Source of the DNA: Dawidia cretensis
GTDB lineage: Bacteria; Bacteroidota; Bacteroidia; Cytophagales; Cyclobacteriaceae
Direction: 5' to 3'
Length of the DNA: 64,000 nucleotides
Assembly (NCBI RefSeq): GCF_018598175.1
Contig: NZ_JAHESE010000005.1
Coordinates: 62,001 to 126,000 of the forward strand
Numbering within the stretch: the stretch's first letter is position 1; every line of letters starts with the position of its first letter. Below, piece after piece: positions 26,519-36,350 of the stretch. Position numbers and translations under genes: made by a program. Below the pieces are notes generated by a model, which did not search any database, was not told the DNA's origin, and saw only the letters and a list, made by a program, of their open reading frames with translations.

Positions 26519-27433
26519 TTGGAAGCGCTTATTGCCCACGAGGTAACAAAACGGTATTCGCAGCACCTGGCACTGGACCGCGTGAGCCTGGTTATTCCGG
26601 CACAGACGATCTTCGGTTTATTGGGGCCAAACGGTGCCGGCAAGACCACCCTCATCCGCATCGTTAATCAAATCATCCAGGCCGACGAAGGCACCATCAC
26701 CCTCTTCGGTGAACGTTTACAAGAAAAGCACATTGGTACGATTGGCTACCTGCCCGAAGAGCGGGGCCTGTATAAAAAGATGCCCGTAGGCGAGCAGCTG
26801 ATCTACTTTGCACAGCTAAGAGGCATGAGCCGCCAGGAGGCAGTTGTCCGCAGCAAAGCCTGGATCACAAAATTTGAGATCAAAGACTGGTGGAATAAAA
26901 AGGTAGAAGACCTAAGCAAAGGCATGGCGCAGAAGGTGCAGTTTATCAGTACCGTGATGCACGAGCCGCGCCTGATCATTTTAGACGAGCCCTTCTCGGG
27001 CTTCGATCCCATCAATGCACAGCTGATCACGAAGGAGATTCTCGAGCTGAAAGAGAAGGGGTGTACAATCATCTTCTCTACACACCGCATGGAGACTGTG
27101 GAAGACCTGTGCGACCACATTGTGCTGATCGATAAATCGAAGAAGATCCTTGAAGGCTCTAAACGACAGGTCAAAGAGACTTACCGCACCCATACCTATA
27201 CCGTCGAGCACCGCGGGGCGTTCGACCTGGATGCCGCGAAGTACCGGTTGATCCAACAACGCGTCGTCGAAGATGATTTTTATAAATCGGTTGTTGCCGT
27301 AAACGATAACAGCGGCCCGAATCAGCTCCTCCGCGATCTGATACCGGTAACCGAAGTGCATAGCTTTATTGAAAAGATACCGACCATGAGCGAGATCTTT
27401 ATCACGTTGGTGAAAGGAGGAAATCATGAATAA
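26519..27433 (+). CDS. ABC transporter ATP-binding protein, NatA-type
   Basis: 304 residues, cytoplasmic ATPase of an ABC-2 exporter. Walker A GPNGAGKTT at 36-44, Q-loop, the signature LSKGMAQKVQF (LSKGM variant), Walker B LIILDEPFSGFD and the switch histidine in FSTHRMETVE. A C-terminal extension of about 85 residues is typical of the NatA/DrrA branch. The start is a TTG, because the conserved N terminus (EALIAHEVTKRYS) begins right there and no ATG is available in frame. It overlaps the permease gene by 8 nt, indicating translational coupling. Substrate unknown; sodium, drug or lipid export are all possible. Confidence 0.9.
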   Translation: MEALIAHEVTKRYSQHLALDRVSLVIPAQTIFGLLGPNGAGKTTLIRIVNQIIQADEGTITLFGERLQEKHIGTIGYLPEERGLYKKMPVGEQLIYFAQLRGMSRQEAVVRSKAWITKFEIKDWWNKKVEDLSKGMAQKVQFISTVMHEPRLIILDEPFSGFDPINAQLITKEILELKEKGCTIIFSTHRMETVEDLCDHIVLIDKSKKILEGSKRQVKETYRTHTYTVEHRGAFDLDAAKYRLIQQRVVEDDFYKSVVAVNDNSGPNQLLRDLIPVTEVHSFIEKIPTMSEIFITLVKGGNHE

Positions 27434-28742
27434 GATTTGGCTCATTATGAAACGCGAGTTTCTCACCCGGGTACAAAAGCGCTCGTTCCTGATCGCAACG
27501 ATCCTCATACCGCTCATCTTTCCGTTGCTCATGGGAGTGATGGTTTATTTTTCGGCGGAGCAAAAGCGCCATGCCGAGAAAAAGGAGATTCAATATGTAG
27601 ACGAAAGTGGTTTGTTTGTACCCGATACGTCGGTGTTTCGCTTCAAGCCCTTTCCCGGTAATTTCAGCCAGGCCCGATTGTTATTGGATGCCGACTCTAA
27701 TGCCGTAGGAACACTGCTGCATATACCGAAGCTGGACGTGATGCGGCCGGCAGGGATCACGTTATATGGCAAGATAAATCTGAGCCCCTCGGACATTGCC
27801 AGCCTGGAGCAGATGCTGGAGGACCGCATCCGCGATGTAAAGATGAAAGAGCTGAAGGTCAATCAGAAATTACTGGATGAGCTCAAGACCGACGTGTCGA
27901 TCGAAGCCATCACGGTGACGGAAGGCGGACATGAAGAGGCCTCCGACTCAAACATATTGTTTGGCATAGGCATGGCCTGTGGCATCCTGATGTATATGTT
28001 CATCTTTATCTATGGTGCGCAGATCATGCAGGGCGTCATTGAAGAAAAATCCAGCAAGGTTGTCGAGATCATCGTGTCATCCGTCCGTCCCTTCCAATTG
28101 ATGATGGGTAAGATCCTCGGGCTGGCCTCGGTAGGCTTACTGCAGTTTTTGATTTGGATTGTATTGATCACTGTAGTCTCCACTACGTTGCTGACCTATT
28201 TTGGTGTGTCCATGCCACAGCAGCAGATGATGGAGGAGGTAGGCCGGCAATACCCGGAGACTGCCGCGGCACAAAACTATGCTGTCGCTTCGTTCATGAA
28301 GATCTGGGACCAAATACCGCTCACATACGTCATTCTCAATTTCCTGTTTTACTTCCTCGGCGGCTACCTGCTTTACGGTGCGCTCTTCGCCGCGGTCGGC
28401 GCCGCGGTCGATAGTCCGGCCGAAGCACAGCAGTTTATGTTCCCCATCACCATCCCGATGCTGATTGCGTATCTGAGCTTGTTTGCCTTTGTGTTGGAAG
28501 ACCACGACAGCGCCATCAGCGTGTGGCTGTCGATCATACCGTTTACAGCGCCCATCACCATGATTGGCCGGTTAGGCTTCGGCGTGCCGTGGTGGCAGTT
28601 GCTATTATCACAAGGATTGCTGATCCTGGGCTTTATATTTACCACCTGGGCCGCGGGCCGGATCTACCGCATCGGTATTTTGATGCACGGTGCCAAAGTA
28701 AATTACCGCGTGCTGATGAAGTGGTTTTTGATGCGAAACTAG
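27426..28742 (+). CDS. ABC-2 type permease, NatB-like
   Basis: 438 residues. One N-terminal transmembrane segment (IATILIPLIFPLLMGVMVYF, about 23-43) is followed by a large extracytoplasmic region to about residue 175 and then five or so further membrane segments with the ABC-2 motif VIEEKSSKVVEIIVSSVRPF. This is the NatB/ABC2_membrane_3 plan. It is translated from an ATG inside the end of the ATPase gene, and the kinase gene starts 1 nt past its stop. With the ATPase it forms a complete half-transporter pair. Confidence 0.9.
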   Translation: MNKIWLIMKREFLTRVQKRSFLIATILIPLIFPLLMGVMVYFSAEQKRHAEKKEIQYVDESGLFVPDTSVFRFKPFPGNFSQARLLLDADSNAVGTLLHIPKLDVMRPAGITLYGKINLSPSDIASLEQMLEDRIRDVKMKELKVNQKLLDELKTDVSIEAITVTEGGHEEASDSNILFGIGMACGILMYMFIFIYGAQIMQGVIEEKSSKVVEIIVSSVRPFQLMMGKILGLASVGLLQFLIWIVLITVVSTTLLTYFGVSMPQQQMMEEVGRQYPETAAAQNYAVASFMKIWDQIPLTYVILNFLFYFLGGYLLYGALFAAVGAAVDSPAEAQQFMFPITIPMLIAYLSLFAFVLEDHDSAISVWLSIIPFTAPITMIGRLGFGVPWWQLLLSQGLLILGFIFTTWAAGRIYRIGILMHGAKVNYRVLMKWFLMRN

Positions 28743-28743
28743 C

Positions 28744-30000
28744 ATGAGTAAAAAGTCTTCTATACCGGGACTGGCGTTTTATCAGAACAATACCGCCGCC
28801 AAGTGGATTGTGCTGGGTGTCGCTGTCCTGATCAGTGGAGGGTCTATTTATTATACTAAAATACTCGTCGACCAGCTCAAAGGCCGCGAACGGCAGCAAG
28901 TACAACTGTATGCCAAAGCAATAGAATATACTGCCAACGAAGACGATACCGGCGGCGACGTAAACTTCATCGCGCAAGAGATCCTCTTTCAAAACAACTC
29001 GATCCCCATCATACTGGCCGACGAGAAAGGCAACGTTTTGTCATACCGCAACCTCGACCTGGTAGAGACCTGGCCCACCAAACGCAAGGATGCTTTCCTG
29101 GCCGACGCCATGGAAACCATGAAGACCACCTACGAGCCCATTACCGTCACGTTGCGCGACTCCCAAACAGGGGAGGTGTTTGGCGTACAATATATTTACT
29201 ATAAAAATTCTTTTCTGTTGATTCAGCTGATTGCCTATCCCTACATTCAGTTGTCCGTCATCGCAATCTTTGCTTTCATCTCCTACCTGGCCTTTAGCTA
29301 TTCCAAAGCAGCAGAGCAAAACCGGGTGTGGGTAGGCCTGGCGAAAGAGACAGCCCACCAGTTGGGCACACCGCTGTCGTCGTTGATGGCGTGGGTGGAG
29401 GTGTTGCGGGAAGACCCTACCATAAACCAAAGGGGCATTGTGGAGGAGCTGGAAAAAGATGTGTACAAACTGCGGATTGTGACCGAGCGGTTTTCCAGCA
29501 TTGGTTCGGTGCCTACACTAAAACGTGAGAACATCGTATCGCTGGTTAACAATGTCGTAAATTACCTTCGGCCACGTGTTTCTGCCAAAATACGCATTGA
29601 AGTATTTACCCTCTCAGACCGCATCGATGCGGATGTGCACGCACCATTGTTTGAATGGGTTATTGAAAACCTTTGCAAAAATGCGGTAGATGCGATGGGG
29701 AACTCCGGTACGATTGCTATTAAGGTCCTGCGCGGCAATGAGGGCAAGGTCTTTATCGATGTGTCGGACACGGGCAAGGGTATACCCCGGTCTAAAATCA
29801 GTATGGTTTTCCGGCCTGGTTTTACAACAAAAAAACGGGGCTGGGGCCTCGGTCTTGCGCTGGCCCGGCGCATTATCGATACCTATCACAACGGTAAGAT
29901 CTTTGTAAAAAGCTCGGAAGAAAGTCAGGGAACAACGTTCCGGATCGTGCTAAATGCGGCGCCGGAGAGCTTTGTACAAGGGCCGCTGCCGACAGCTTAA
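28744..30000 (+). CDS. Membrane sensor histidine kinase
   Basis: 418 residues. Two membrane segments (about 19-38 and 158-183) flank an extracytoplasmic domain of about 120 residues that I cannot name. The cytoplasmic part has the H-box AKETAHQLGTPLSSL with phospho-acceptor His205, N-box ENLCKNAVDAM, G1 DTGKGIP and G2 GWGLGLALA; all catalytic motifs are intact. There is no HAMP domain visible and no response-regulator gene next to it. It is the last gene of the ABC operon (1-nt gap), so it probably senses a state connected with the transporter. Confidence 0.9.
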   Translation: MSKKSSIPGLAFYQNNTAAKWIVLGVAVLISGGSIYYTKILVDQLKGRERQQVQLYAKAIEYTANEDDTGGDVNFIAQEILFQNNSIPIILADEKGNVLSYRNLDLVETWPTKRKDAFLADAMETMKTTYEPITVTLRDSQTGEVFGVQYIYYKNSFLLIQLIAYPYIQLSVIAIFAFISYLAFSYSKAAEQNRVWVGLAKETAHQLGTPLSSLMAWVEVLREDPTINQRGIVEELEKDVYKLRIVTERFSSIGSVPTLKRENIVSLVNNVVNYLRPRVSAKIRIEVFTLSDRIDADVHAPLFEWVIENLCKNAVDAMGNSGTIAIKVLRGNEGKVFIDVSDTGKGIPRSKISMVFRPGFTTKKRGWGLGLALARRIIDTYHNGKIFVKSSEESQGTTFRIVLNAAPESFVQGPLPTA

Positions 30001-30027
30001 AAAGGAGGAATAATTCGGCTGGCGCTC

Positions 30028-30058
30028 TTTGTTCTTTTTGGCCAAACGGCTACTTTTG
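30028..30058 (+). promoter_or_regulatory. Bacteroidota consensus promoter before atpD
   Basis: TTTG at 30028-30031 and TACTTTTG at 30051-30058 are separated by exactly 19 nt, the textbook TTTG-N19-TAnnTTTG promoter of the phylum, 50 nt before the atpD ATG. The best promoter in the window. Confidence 0.8.
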
Positions 30059-30102
30059 CGGTCGATTTCAGACCCTGAATCAGACCCTGAATTCGAAAAT
30101 AA

Positions 30103-31617
<1,515 letters not shown>

Positions 31618-31685
31618 TATTCATTTCAGGTTTCAGGTACGGCCTGTAAAGCAACGCTGTACCTGTAACCTCTAACCCGATACCA

Positions 31686-31931
31686 ATGCACCTGGAAATA
31701 TTAACTCCCGAGAAAAAAGTATTTGAAGGCGAAGTGTCCATTGCCACCTTTCCTGGTGAGGATGGCTCCTTCCAGGTGATGGATCACCATGCTCCCCTCA
31801 TCAGCTTGCTGAAAGCAGGCACCGTTGAGTACAAGGGTAAAGAAGGTGCGCACCAGCTTTTGGTTACCGGCGGGGTTGTAGAAGTGTTGAAAAACAAAGT
31901 AATCGTGCTGGCAGACGGCGTGGTGGGATAA
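31686..31931 (+). CDS. atpC: ATP synthase F1 subunit epsilon, short form
   Basis: 81 residues containing only the N-terminal beta-sandwich domain: MHLEILTPEKKVFEGEV, FPGEDGSFQVMDHHAPLIS and LLVTGGVVEVLKNKVIVLAD. The C-terminal two-helix domain found in the usual 130-140 residue protein, which inhibits ATP hydrolysis, is absent, and the stop is followed by a terminator, so no frame-shifted remainder is apparent. Short epsilon subunits occur in this phylum. Co-transcribed with atpD. Confidence 0.93.
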   Translation: MHLEILTPEKKVFEGEVSIATFPGEDGSFQVMDHHAPLISLLKAGTVEYKGKEGAHQLLVTGGVVEVLKNKVIVLADGVVG

Positions 31932-31954
31932 CCTGGTGCCAAACAGAATATATA

Positions 31955-31987
31955 AAAAAGAGGCTGTCTTTCAGGCAGTCTCTTTTT
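31955..31987. terminator. Bidirectional terminator
   Basis: AAAAAGAGGCTG and CAGTCTCTTTTT form a 12-bp stem with one G-U around a 9-nt loop. A-runs and T-runs on both sides let it end atpD-atpC on the plus strand and the lipoprotein operon on the minus strand. Confidence 0.75.
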
Positions 31988-32009
31988 TTATGGGTGTGTG
32001 CGGCATATG

Positions 32010-32561
32010 TTATTGACGTACCAGCCATTTGACCAGGAAGACCACGCCGACCACGATCGAGATCACGCCCAGGACCCAGAAGGCCTCGTTTATGCCACCG
32101 AAGAGTGTCAGCGTCAAACCGACGGCACCAAAGATGATCGCCAGCTTCAAGTCGTTGTCCATCACCTGTACCGCCTTTTCTGCCGCGCCCTTATCGCCTG
32201 CTTTCACGGCTTTTACATACGCTTTTACCTGGCTCTTGATCTCCCGGCGAAACTCCCGCTTCTCGTCCTTCGTCATGGCTTTATACCGTTTGGACAGGTT
32301 AGTGGCGGCCTCCCCGGCTACCGGGGCTTTCAGCGCCGGCTCGGCTAGCGTGATAGGAGTAGCCTCCGTGCTGGCTACCAGGGTGCTTTCATTTAAAGAC
32401 AGCGGGCTGACGGGTTGTGCTTCTTCTACGCGTTGCAGTTGCGGTACGTGGGCCTTCCGGCCGCTGTTATAATCATAATGATCAAAATGATAGGCATACC
32501 GGGGCGATGAGCATGCCGCAAAGAGCAGCGCTGCCGCTACCAGGAGTGGATAATTTCTCAT
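32010..32561 (-). CDS. Putative lipoprotein with C-terminal membrane segments
   Basis: 183 residues. The signal peptide ends in the lipobox LFAA-C (Cys17). A variable, Ser/Pro/Thr-rich stretch follows to about residue 85, then a charged helix (NLSKRYKAMTKDEKREFRREI) and two hydrophobic segments at about 138-157 and 160-180. A lipoprotein with two membrane segments at the end is an unusual but recurrent plan in Bacteroidota. I do not recognise a function. Last gene of the prfC operon, 8 nt after the DUF6787-like gene. Confidence 0.7.
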   Translation of the reverse strand: MRNYPLLVAAALLFAACSSPRYAYHFDHYDYNSGRKAHVPQLQRVEEAQPVSPLSLNESTLVASTEATPITLAEPALKAPVAGEAATNLSKRYKAMTKDEKREFRREIKSQVKAYVKAVKAGDKGAAEKAVQVMDNDLKLAIIFGAVGLTLTLFGGINEAFWVLGVISIVVGVVFLVKWLVRQ

Positions 32562-32569
32562 AAGGCTTC

Positions 32570-32893
32570 TTACTTGTTTGTTTTCCGGAAGCCGGAAAAT
32601 ATCCTGCCAAGGAAGCGCTTCTCAAATTTCCAGAAGAAGTCGAATTGGCCGAACAAAAAGCCATACGCCAGGAGCACGACGTTATAGAGCGGTAAGATGA
32701 AAATATAGTATAAAACGGTCACCAGGGTTGAGCCGGCGGCAGACTCGCCAAACAAAAATAGAAGCAGAGGCCTCTTGATGAGAGCGATCGTGATACCTGT
32801 GCAGGCAAACACCACCAGCACAATAACCACCTGAAAGATGCTGCCGAGCTGCCAGCGTTGTCTGAGTTTTTCAATCCACGAACTATTATTCAT
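32570..32893 (-). CDS. DUF6787-like small membrane protein
   Basis: 107 residues from the ATG at 32893 (MNNSSWIEKLRQRWQLGS). Two or three membrane segments (about 17-38 and 55-82) and a basic, aromatic C terminus (FGQFDFFWKFEKRFLGRIF). The pattern WIEKLRQRW...VFACTGITIALIKRPLL matches a family found across Bacteroidota and sometimes mislabelled as a diacylglyceryl transferase; I know of no demonstrated function. The pseudouridine synthase gene ends 11 nt upstream. Confidence 0.65.
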   Translation of the reverse strand: MNNSSWIEKLRQRWQLGSIFQVVIVLVVFACTGITIALIKRPLLLFLFGESAAGSTLVTVLYYIFILPLYNVVLLAYGFLFGQFDFFWKFEKRFLGRIFSGFRKTNK

Positions 32894-32904
32894 AACGGTT
32901 AAAT

Positions 32905-33582
32905 TTAGCGGAAATATCTCCACAATTCCTCGTCGGGTATCGGCGCCTCGCACGATACCGGTTCCTTCTTTACCGGGTGCAAAAAGGTCAGCTTACGGGC
33001 GTGCAGGCAAATGCTGCCATCGGCGTTGGGTTGAGAAGCACCATACTTTACATCGCCGGCAATGACACAGCCCATGCTGGCCAGTTGCACACGTATCTGA
33101 TGCGACCTGCCCGTGATAGGATGTACTTCCAACAACCAATGCCCCGCGGCGCCGGTCAACACCCTGTAGTGTAGCTCGGATCGCAATGCACCCGGTGTTT
33201 CTTTACGGTAGGCCGTGGTCTTGTTTTTCGTTTCATCCTTCTGCAGCCAATGCACCAACGTGCCTTGCTGCTCCGGCGGCTTTTGCCCGACGATAGCCCA
33301 GTATATCTTGGTAGTTTCGCGCATGCGGAATAATTCGTTCATGCGCTCCAATGACTTGGAGGTACGCGCCAATACAACGACACCGCTCACGGGTCGGTCG
33401 AGCCGGTGTACTACGCCCAGAAATACAGCGCCGGGCTTATCGTACTTTTCTTTAATATATACCTTGCAGAGATCGACCAGGGGTGTGTCGCCCGTGGCGT
33501 CGCCCTGCACCAGGATGCCCGACCGCTTGTTGACGATCAACAGGTGGTTGTCTTCGTAGAGTACGTCAAATGGCTCGTGCAT
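32905..33582 (-). CDS. RluA-family RNA pseudouridine synthase
   Basis: Isomerises uridine in rRNA or tRNA. 225 residues from the ATG at 33582 (MHEPFDVLYEDNHLLIVNK), which matches the typical RluA start; the open frame upstream of it has arbitrary composition. The catalytic motif is HRLDRPVSGVVVLARTSK with Asp62, and the downstream TGRSHQIRVQLASMG is also diagnostic. There is no S4 domain, so it is the short RluA/TruC-like type; the target position cannot be read off. It starts 17 nt after prfC in the same operon. Confidence 0.92.
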   Translation of the reverse strand: MHEPFDVLYEDNHLLIVNKRSGILVQGDATGDTPLVDLCKVYIKEKYDKPGAVFLGVVHRLDRPVSGVVVLARTSKSLERMNELFRMRETTKIYWAIVGQKPPEQQGTLVHWLQKDETKNKTTAYRKETPGALRSELHYRVLTGAAGHWLLEVHPITGRSHQIRVQLASMGCVIAGDVKYGASQPNADGSICLHARKLTFLHPVKKEPVSCEAPIPDEELWRYFR

Positions 33583-33598
33583 ACCGGGGTCAGGTGTA

Positions 33599-35176
33599 CT
33601 AGAACTCGGACGTGAAGTGAAACTCGATGTCGGGGAAGTTGTCCTGCACCATCTGCAACCAGCCACGCGACTCCGCCATAAAGACCAGCTTGTTGTCTTT
33701 ATCACGGGCAATGTGCCGCTGCTTCGAATCAACAAACTCCGCCAGCTTCTGCGGATTCTTACTGCTGATCCAGCATGCTTTATAGATGTTCTGCGGCACA
33801 AATTGTGCCGTGGCATTATACTCGTTTTTCAGACGGAACTGAATGACTTCAAACTGCAGAGCACCGACAACACCCACCACTTTGCGTTTGCCAAGCTCAT
33901 ATGTAAACAGCTGTGCAACGCCTTCTTCCATCAATTGCAGCAAGCCTTTTTCAAGCTGCTTGGTTTTCATAGCGTCCATGTTCACCACTTCCTTGAAGAT
34001 CTCGGGAGAGAAGCTCGGGATGCCGGTATACATTAACTTCTCACCTTCGGTCAGTGTGTCGCCGATCTTGAGGTTGCCGGTATCAAAGATACCGACGATG
34101 TCGCCCGGCCAGGCTTCTTCTACCGTTTCGCGGTCCTGCGCCATGAAGGCCGTGGCGTTGGAGAAACGCACGCTCTTGTCCTGGCGTACGTGGAAATAGT
34201 TGCTGCCGCGTTCGAACTTGCCCGAGCAGATGCGCAGGAAGGCGATGCGGTTCCGGTGCTTGGGATCCATGTTGGCGTGGATCTTAAAGATAAAGCCGGA
34301 AAATTTTTTCTCTTCAGGCTCAACAATCCGCACAGAGGTTTCGCGCGGTATAGGTTGTGGCGCCAGGCGAATGAATGCGTCGAGCAATTCTTTCACACCG
34401 AAATTATTCACCGCGCTGCCAAAAAACACAGGCGCCACGCGGCCGTTCAGGTATGCGTTCACATCAAACTCGGGATATACACCTTCGATCAGCTCGATGT
34501 CGGCGCGTAGTTGCTTCGCATTGTTTTCCCCAACGTAGTCGTCCACCAGCGTGTCCGTGATATCTTTTACTTCAATGCCTTCTGCAATCGTGGTCTTGCT
34601 GGAGGTAAAAAGGTGGAGGCTCTTTTCGTAGATGTTATAGACCCCCTTAAAGTTCTTGCCCATGTTGATGGGCCAGCTGAGCGGGCGCACTTTGATGTTG
34701 AGTTTTTCTTCGATCTCGTCCAGCAGCTCGAACGGGTCGCGTCCTTCGCGGTCCAGCTTGTTGATGAAGCAGATCACGGGAGTGCTGCGCATGCGGCAAA
34801 CCTCCATCAGTTTTTCGGTCTGGATCTCCACGCCCTTTACACAGTCGATCACCATGATCACACTGTCCACGGCCGTGAGGGTACGGTACGTGTCTTCGGC
34901 AAAGTCCTGGTGACCCGGTGTGTCGAGCAGGTTGATCTTGACGTCCTTATAGTTAAAGCCCATCACCGAGGTGGCGACGGAGATACCGCGTTGCTTTTCG
35001 ATCTCCATCCAGTCGGACCGTGCGTGGTCCTTGATCTTGCTGGATTTCACAGCACCGGCTTTTTGAATGGCGCCCCCAAAGAGCAGCAATTTTTCTGTCA
35101 ACGTGGTTTTACCGGCATCCGGGTGACTAATAATGCCAAAGGTTCGGCGTTTGGCGATTTCCTGTTCTAAGCTCAT
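33599..35176 (-). CDS. prfC: Peptide chain release factor 3
   Basis: Translational GTPase that recycles RF1/RF2 from the ribosome. 525 residues from the ATG at 35176 ([15 protein letters not shown]). The G domain has [15 protein letters not shown], the [10 protein letters not shown] switch segment, [16 protein letters not shown] and [18 protein letters not shown]. The later [17 protein letters not shown] is typical of RF3, not of EF-G. First gene of a four-gene minus-strand operon. Confidence 0.96.
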   Translation of the reverse strand: MSLEQEIAKRRTFGIISHPDAGKTTLTEKLLLFGGAIQKAGAVKSSKIKDHARSDWMEIEKQRGISVATSVMGFNYKDVKINLLDTPGHQDFAEDTYRTLTAVDSVIMVIDCVKGVEIQTEKLMEVCRMRSTPVICFINKLDREGRDPFELLDEIEEKLNIKVRPLSWPINMGKNFKGVYNIYEKSLHLFTSSKTTIAEGIEVKDITDTLVDDYVGENNAKQLRADIELIEGVYPEFDVNAYLNGRVAPVFFGSAVNNFGVKELLDAFIRLAPQPIPRETSVRIVEPEEKKFSGFIFKIHANMDPKHRNRIAFLRICSGKFERGSNYFHVRQDKSVRFSNATAFMAQDRETVEEAWPGDIVGIFDTGNLKIGDTLTEGEKLMYTGIPSFSPEIFKEVVNMDAMKTKQLEKGLLQLMEEGVAQLFTYELGKRKVVGVVGALQFEVIQFRLKNEYNATAQFVPQNIYKACWISSKNPQKLAEFVDSKQRHIARDKDNKLVFMAESRGWLQMVQDNFPDIEFHFTSEF

Positions 35177-35272
35177 GGGTAATAATTCGGTCGGCAAAGG
35201 TAGGAGAAAAGAAGAATAAGATACGGCGGGAAAGAAATGTGAAAGTGCTATTTTGAAGCAAAATCTTATGGT

Positions 35273-36244
35273 ATGAAGTATAGAACGTTTGGCCGCACCC
35301 AGTGGCAGGTGAGTGAAATCGGTTACGGCATGTGGGGACTGGCAGGCTGGTCCGGCTCTGACATGAAAGAAGTGATGCAGTCGCAGGGACGGGCAATCGA
35401 CCTGGGCTGCAACTTTTTCGACACCGCCTGGGCCTATGGCAACGGCAAAAGCGAGAACATTCTGGCCGACATTTTAAGACAATATGCAGGCAAGCGGCTG
35501 TACGTCGCCACCAAGATCCCCGCCAAAAACTTTACCTGGCCGTCTCAGCCGTCGTTCACCCTGGAAGAGTGCTTCCCGGCCTCACACATCGTTGAATACA
35601 CGGAAAAGAGCTTAAAAAATCTCGGCGTCGATTGCATCGACCTGCAGCAATTCCACGTGTGGGAAGACGGGTGGGCCGGCCACGATGACTGGAAAAACGC
35701 CGTCGAAAAGTTGAAGCGCGAAGGCAAAGTGAAACATTTTGGCGTAAGCGTAAACCGCTGGGAGCCTGACAACGTGTTGAATACGCTGCGCACAGGCCTG
35801 ATCGACTCGGTACAGGTCATCTACAATATTTTTGACCAGGCGCCGGAAGACAACCTCTTCCCGTTGTGCCAGCAGCTCGGCATCGGCGTAATCGCCCGCG
35901 TGCCGTTTGACGAAGGCACCCTCACGGGCATGCTGACAAAAGAGACGGTCTTCCCGGCCGACGATTGGCGGTCAACGTACTTTGTGCCGGAAAACCTGAA
36001 TGCCAGCGTCGACCACGCAGAGGCGTTGCGGCCACTAATCCCGGCAGGCATGACCATGGCCGAAATGGCGTTGCGGTTCATCCTGGGCAGTGACGACGTG
36101 CATACCATCATCCCCGGAATGCGGAAAATTCGTAACGTAGAAGCCAACATCGCCACGAGCGATGGCCAGGGGCTGCCAGAAACGTTGCGCCAGACCCTGA
36201 AAGGACACCGCTGGGACAGAACGCCCACCTCGTGGTCGCAATAG
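35273..36244 (+). CDS. Aldo/keto reductase
   Basis: NADPH-dependent oxidoreductase of the AKR superfamily, 323 residues, cytoplasmic. The catalytic tetrad is visible: Asp in [14 protein letters not shown], the Tyr of the same motif, Lys in [10 protein letters not shown] and His in QQFHVWEDG. The C-terminal cofactor segment reads [15 protein letters not shown]. The family acts on many carbonyls; sequence alone does not give the substrate. It stands alone, divergent from prfC and followed by dnaK. Confidence 0.88.
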   Translation: MKYRTFGRTQWQVSEIGYGMWGLAGWSGSDMKEVMQSQGRAIDLGCNFFDTAWAYGNGKSENILADILRQYAGKRLYVATKIPAKNFTWPSQPSFTLEECFPASHIVEYTEKSLKNLGVDCIDLQQFHVWEDGWAGHDDWKNAVEKLKREGKVKHFGVSVNRWEPDNVLNTLRTGLIDSVQVIYNIFDQAPEDNLFPLCQQLGIGVIARVPFDEGTLTGMLTKETVFPADDWRSTYFVPENLNASVDHAEALRPLIPAGMTMAEMALRFILGSDDVHTIIPGMRKIRNVEANIATSDGQGLPETLRQTLKGHRWDRTPTSWSQ

Positions 36245-36251
36245 CAAGATC

Positions 36252-36307
36252 TGACATGTCATTGTGTCATTTTTTTAGGAAGAAAATTGGGTTGGCATAA
36301 CCATTGA
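36252..36307 (+). promoter_or_regulatory. Palindromes and -24/-12-like promoter before dnaK
   Basis: TGACATGTCA (36252-36261, perfect palindrome) overlaps the direct repeat TGTCA-TTG-TGTCA (36257-36269). Then TTGGCATAACCATTGA at 36292-36307 matches the grpE element TTGGCAAAATTGTTGA in the same phase and with GG and GA ten bases apart. The ATG lies 43 nt further on. It resembles a sigma-54 promoter with an upstream activator site; the regulator is not known from this window. Confidence 0.4.
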
Positions 36308-36350
36308 AGAAGGGGTTGTACAACCTTAAAAACAACAGAAAGAAAATATC

